Part shown: positions 62,048 through 64,000 of the stretch, in pieces
Position numbering within the stretch: position 1 is the stretch's first letter
Layout of the letters: the number at the start of each line of letters is the position of its first letter
Assembly (NCBI RefSeq): GCF_039535115.1
Contig: NZ_BAAAWO010000001.1
Span: 434,001 to 498,000 of the forward strand
Source of the DNA: Paeniglutamicibacter sulfureus
GTDB taxonomy: Bacteria; Actinomycetota; Actinomycetes; Actinomycetales; Micrococcaceae
Direction: 5' to 3'
DNA length: 64,000 nt
Made by a program: the position numbers and the translations under genes
The notes under the pieces: model-generated
What the model saw: the letters and a program-made list of their open reading frames with translations, nothing else
Databases searched by the model: none
Told to the model about the DNA's origin: nothing

Positions 62048-62282
62048 AACCTTGGCTGACTCCATTGGATAGCGGCTGTGTTGACCAAGGTTGGCTCCCC
62101 AACCTTGTCCCGCCCGTGCATCGGGAGCGTGCCCGCGACTCGCACTGCCCTGCCAGGACACGATGACATGCACGGTTTTCGATTGGTTGGCACGCGCGGG
62201 CGTCGGTTAAGCTGGTGGTTGGCTGGCTGTGGCCACCGTACGCCACAAGCCCTGAAGCCGAACCACGAAACGAGGAACCGTA
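62048..62282 (+). promoter_or_regulatory. thrS leader region with a perfect hairpin
   Basis: About 235 bases precede thrS. CAAGGTTGG and CCAACCTTG (62086-62107) form a 9-bp stem with a CTCC loop, without a T-run. No T-box features (specifier stem or TGGNACC bulge) were found. The promoter was not located with confidence. Confidence 0.45.
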
Positions 62283-64000
62283 GTGCTTGAGCAAATCACA
62301 CTGACCGTCGATGGGGAACAACGCGAGGTGAATGCCGGCACTACCGGGGCCGAGCTGTACTTTGACGACCGCGAGGTCGTTGTCATGCACGTCGATGGCG
62401 TGCTGCGCGATTTGGCCCGCCCACTGGAGGCCGGAACCGCCGTCGAACGCGTCACCATCGATTCCCCCGCCGGGCTCGAGGTCCTGCGCCACTCCACCGC
62501 GCACGTGATGGCCCAGGCCGTGCAGCAGCTGCGCCCGGACGCCAAGCTGGGCATCGGCCCGTACATCACCGATGGCTTCTACTTCGACTTCGACGTCGCC
62601 GAGCCGTTCACCCCCGAGGATTTGAAGACCCTCGAGAAGATGATGCTCAAGATCGTGAACCAGAACCAGAAGTTCGCCCGCCGCGTCGTCACCGAGGACG
62701 AGGCCCGCAAGGCCATGGCCAACGAGCCGTACAAGCTCGAGCTGCTGAACAAGGCCAACGAGGCAGATTCCGCCGGCGAGGGCGTCAACGTCGAGGTCGG
62801 TGCCGGCGAAATCACCATCTACGACAACGTCGACCGCAAATCCGGCGACGTGGTTTGGTGCGATTTGTGCCGCGGCCCGCACCTGCCCAACACCAAGCTG
62901 ATCTCCAACGCCTTCGCGCTGACCCGCACCTCGGCCGCCTACTGGCTGGGCAACCAGGACAACCAGCAGCTGCAGCGCATCTACGGCACGGCCTGGCCGA
63001 CCAAGGATGCCCTGAAGGCCTACCAGGAGCGCATCGCCGAGGCCGAGCGCCGCGACCACCGCAAGCTCGGCGTCGAGCTGGACCTCTTCTCCTTCCCGGA
63101 CGAGCTGGGTTCGGGCCTGCCGGTGTTCCACCCGCGCGGCGGCATCATCCGCAAGGAAATGGAAGACTACTCCCGTGCACGCCACGTCGAGGCCGGCTAC
63201 GAGTTCGTCTACACCCCGCACATCACCAAGGGCCACCTCTACGAGGTCTCCGGGCACCTGGACTGGTACCGCGACGGCATGTTCCCCCCGATGCACGTGG
63301 ACGCCGAGCTCAATGAAGACGGCACGGTGCGCAAGCCCGGCCAGGACTACTACCTCAAGCCGATGAACTGCCCGATGCACAACCTGATCTTCCGCTCCCG
63401 CGGACGCTCCTACCGCGAACTGCCGCTGCGCCTGTTCGAATTCGGTTCGGTCTACCGCTATGAGAAGTCCGGCGTGGTCCACGGGCTGACCCGCGTGCGC
63501 GGCATGACCCAGGACGACGCGCACATCTACTGCACCAAGGAGCAGATGAAGGATGAGCTGACCGAAACGCTGAACTTCGTGCTGGGGCTGCTCAAGGACT
63601 ACGGGCTGGACGACTTCTACCTGGAGCTCTCCACCAAGAACCCGGAAAAGTTCGTCGGCGACGACGCCATCTGGGACGAAGCCACCCGCACCCTCGCCGA
63701 GGTCGCCGAGGCCTCCGGCTTGGAATTGGTCCCGGATCCGGGAGGAGCGGCGTTCTACGGTCCGAAGATCTCCGTCCAGGCCAAGGACGCGCTTGGCCGC
63801 ACCTGGCAGATGTCCACCATCCAGCTGGACTTCAACCTGCCCGAGCGCTTCGAGCTCGAATACCAGGCCGCCGACGGCACCCGCCAGCGCCCGGTGATGA
63901 TCCACCGTGCGCTCTTCGGCTCGGTCGAACGCTTCATGGGCGTGCTCACCGAGCACTATGCCGGCGCCTTCCCGGCCTGGCTCTCCCCGGTTCAAGTCGT
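62283..64000 (+). CDS. thrS: Threonyl-tRNA synthetase (3' end cut by window)
   Basis: The first 572 residues of a class II synthetase that charges tRNA-Thr. An N-terminal TGS domain ([21 protein letters not shown], in parts) is followed by the editing domain with [14 protein letters not shown] and, near its end, [10 protein letters not shown]. The catalytic core then starts, with motif 2 in [32 protein letters not shown], in parts. Zinc ligands are in MNCPMHN. The gene starts at GTG 62283 with AGGA upstream. Motif 3 and the anticodon domain lie beyond the window. Confidence 0.97.
   Translation, partial: MLEQITLTVDGEQREVNAGTTGAELYFDDREVVVMHVDGVLRDLARPLEAGTAVERVTIDSPAGLEVLRHSTAHVMAQAVQQLRPDAKLGIGPYITDGFYFDFDVAEPFTPEDLKTLEKMMLKIVNQNQKFARRVVTEDEARKAMANEPYKLELLNKANEADSAGEGVNVEVGAGEITIYDNVDRKSGDVVWCDLCRGPHLPNTKLISNAFALTRTSAAYWLGNQDNQQLQRIYGTAWPTKDALKAYQERIAEAERRDHRKLGVELDLFSFPDELGSGLPVFHPRGGIIRKEMEDYSRARHVEAGYEFVYTPHITKGHLYEVSGHLDWYRDGMFPPMHVDAELNEDGTVRKPGQDYYLKPMNCPMHNLIFRSRGRSYRELPLRLFEFGSVYRYEKSGVVHGLTRVRGMTQDDAHIYCTKEQMKDELTETLNFVLGLLKDYGLDDFYLELSTKNPEKFVGDDAIWDEATRTLAEVAEASGLELVPDPGGAAFYGPKISVQAKDALGRTWQMSTIQLDFNLPERFELEYQAADGTRQRPVMIHRALFGSVERFMGVLTEHYAGAFPAWLSPVQV

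Noticed and set aside
62048..62282. T-box riboswitch for thrS
   Set aside because: No specifier loop with a Thr codon in a bulge, no TGGNACC sequence and no antiterminator could be drawn.
62046..63995. A 649-codon minus-strand frame opposite thrS
   Set aside because: It mirrors the thrS coding frame and has no domain or ribosome site. thrS is unmistakable on the plus strand.

Overview
The window looks like chromosomal DNA from a high-GC actinobacterium, most likely the Micrococcaceae (Arthrobacter or Paeniglutamicibacter-like). Supporting signs are strong GC bias at third codon positions, the mycothiol enzymes (S-(hydroxymethyl)mycothiol dehydrogenase and a mycoredoxin), a class Ib nrdHIEF operon close to Arthrobacter sequences as I recall them, an IdeR/DtxR-type iron box, a Gram-positive type LexA box, and many genes whose -10 hexamer lies 6-7 bases before the start codon (leaderless transcripts). 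The genus is inference.

Layout. 1-2.6 kb: tRNA-Ala(GGC), a SatD-like regulator with a membrane protein, yjdM, and the wreck of a flavin monooxygenase gene. 2.6-8.4 kb: yggS, then nrdHIEF behind an unusually rich regulatory region holding two NrdR-box pairs around a DnaA-box cluster. 8.4-11.4 kb: an iron-box controlled pair, a penicillin-acylase-family enzyme and a siderophore-type acyltransferase (desG/desH-like). 11.4-14.3 kb: a RibD-type reductase and a cupin regulator divergent from a thioredoxin-reductase-like flavoprotein. 14.3-23.9 kb: one long minus-strand operon that reads as L-carnitine catabolism (dehydrogenase, BKACE enzyme, thioesterase) with a peptide-type ABC importer and a serine hydrolase, headed by a regulator that fuses an XRE and a TetR domain. 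24-31 kb: poxB, a thioesterase, a lipoate-ligase-like protein, a uridine-kinase-like protein and an alcohol dehydrogenase. 31-34 kb: a lipoprotein with a gene remnant, then the mycothiol-dependent formaldehyde pair and mycoredoxin. 34-38 kb: an accessory-looking patch with an HMCES/YedK protein, a membrane-anchored exonuclease-VII-like protein and a broken secreted-protein gene.

38-50 kb is a run of regulators and small enzymes: an MFS/ArsR pair, three AraC or TetR regulators, a glycosyltransferase, VOC proteins, DUF1206 and DUF1772 membrane proteins and an AAA ATPase. Several intergenic spaces hold clear inverted-repeat operators. 50-56 kb holds LexA boxes, a DUF6504 protein and the error-prone polymerase dnaE2, but no imuB. 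56-64 kb: an autoregulated-looking AAA ATPase, remnants of a TetR gene and a Fic-type or HTH gene, a two-component system beside a membrane protein, an AhpD-like protein, and the 5' part of thrS, cut by the window end.

No CRISPR array, rRNA, complete insertion sequence or prophage was seen. The most interesting points are the membrane-tethered XseA-like protein, the composite nrd control region, the iron-regulated desG/desH-like pair away from any visible desABCD genes, the carnitine operon with its XRE-TetR regulator, and the scattered decaying genes.
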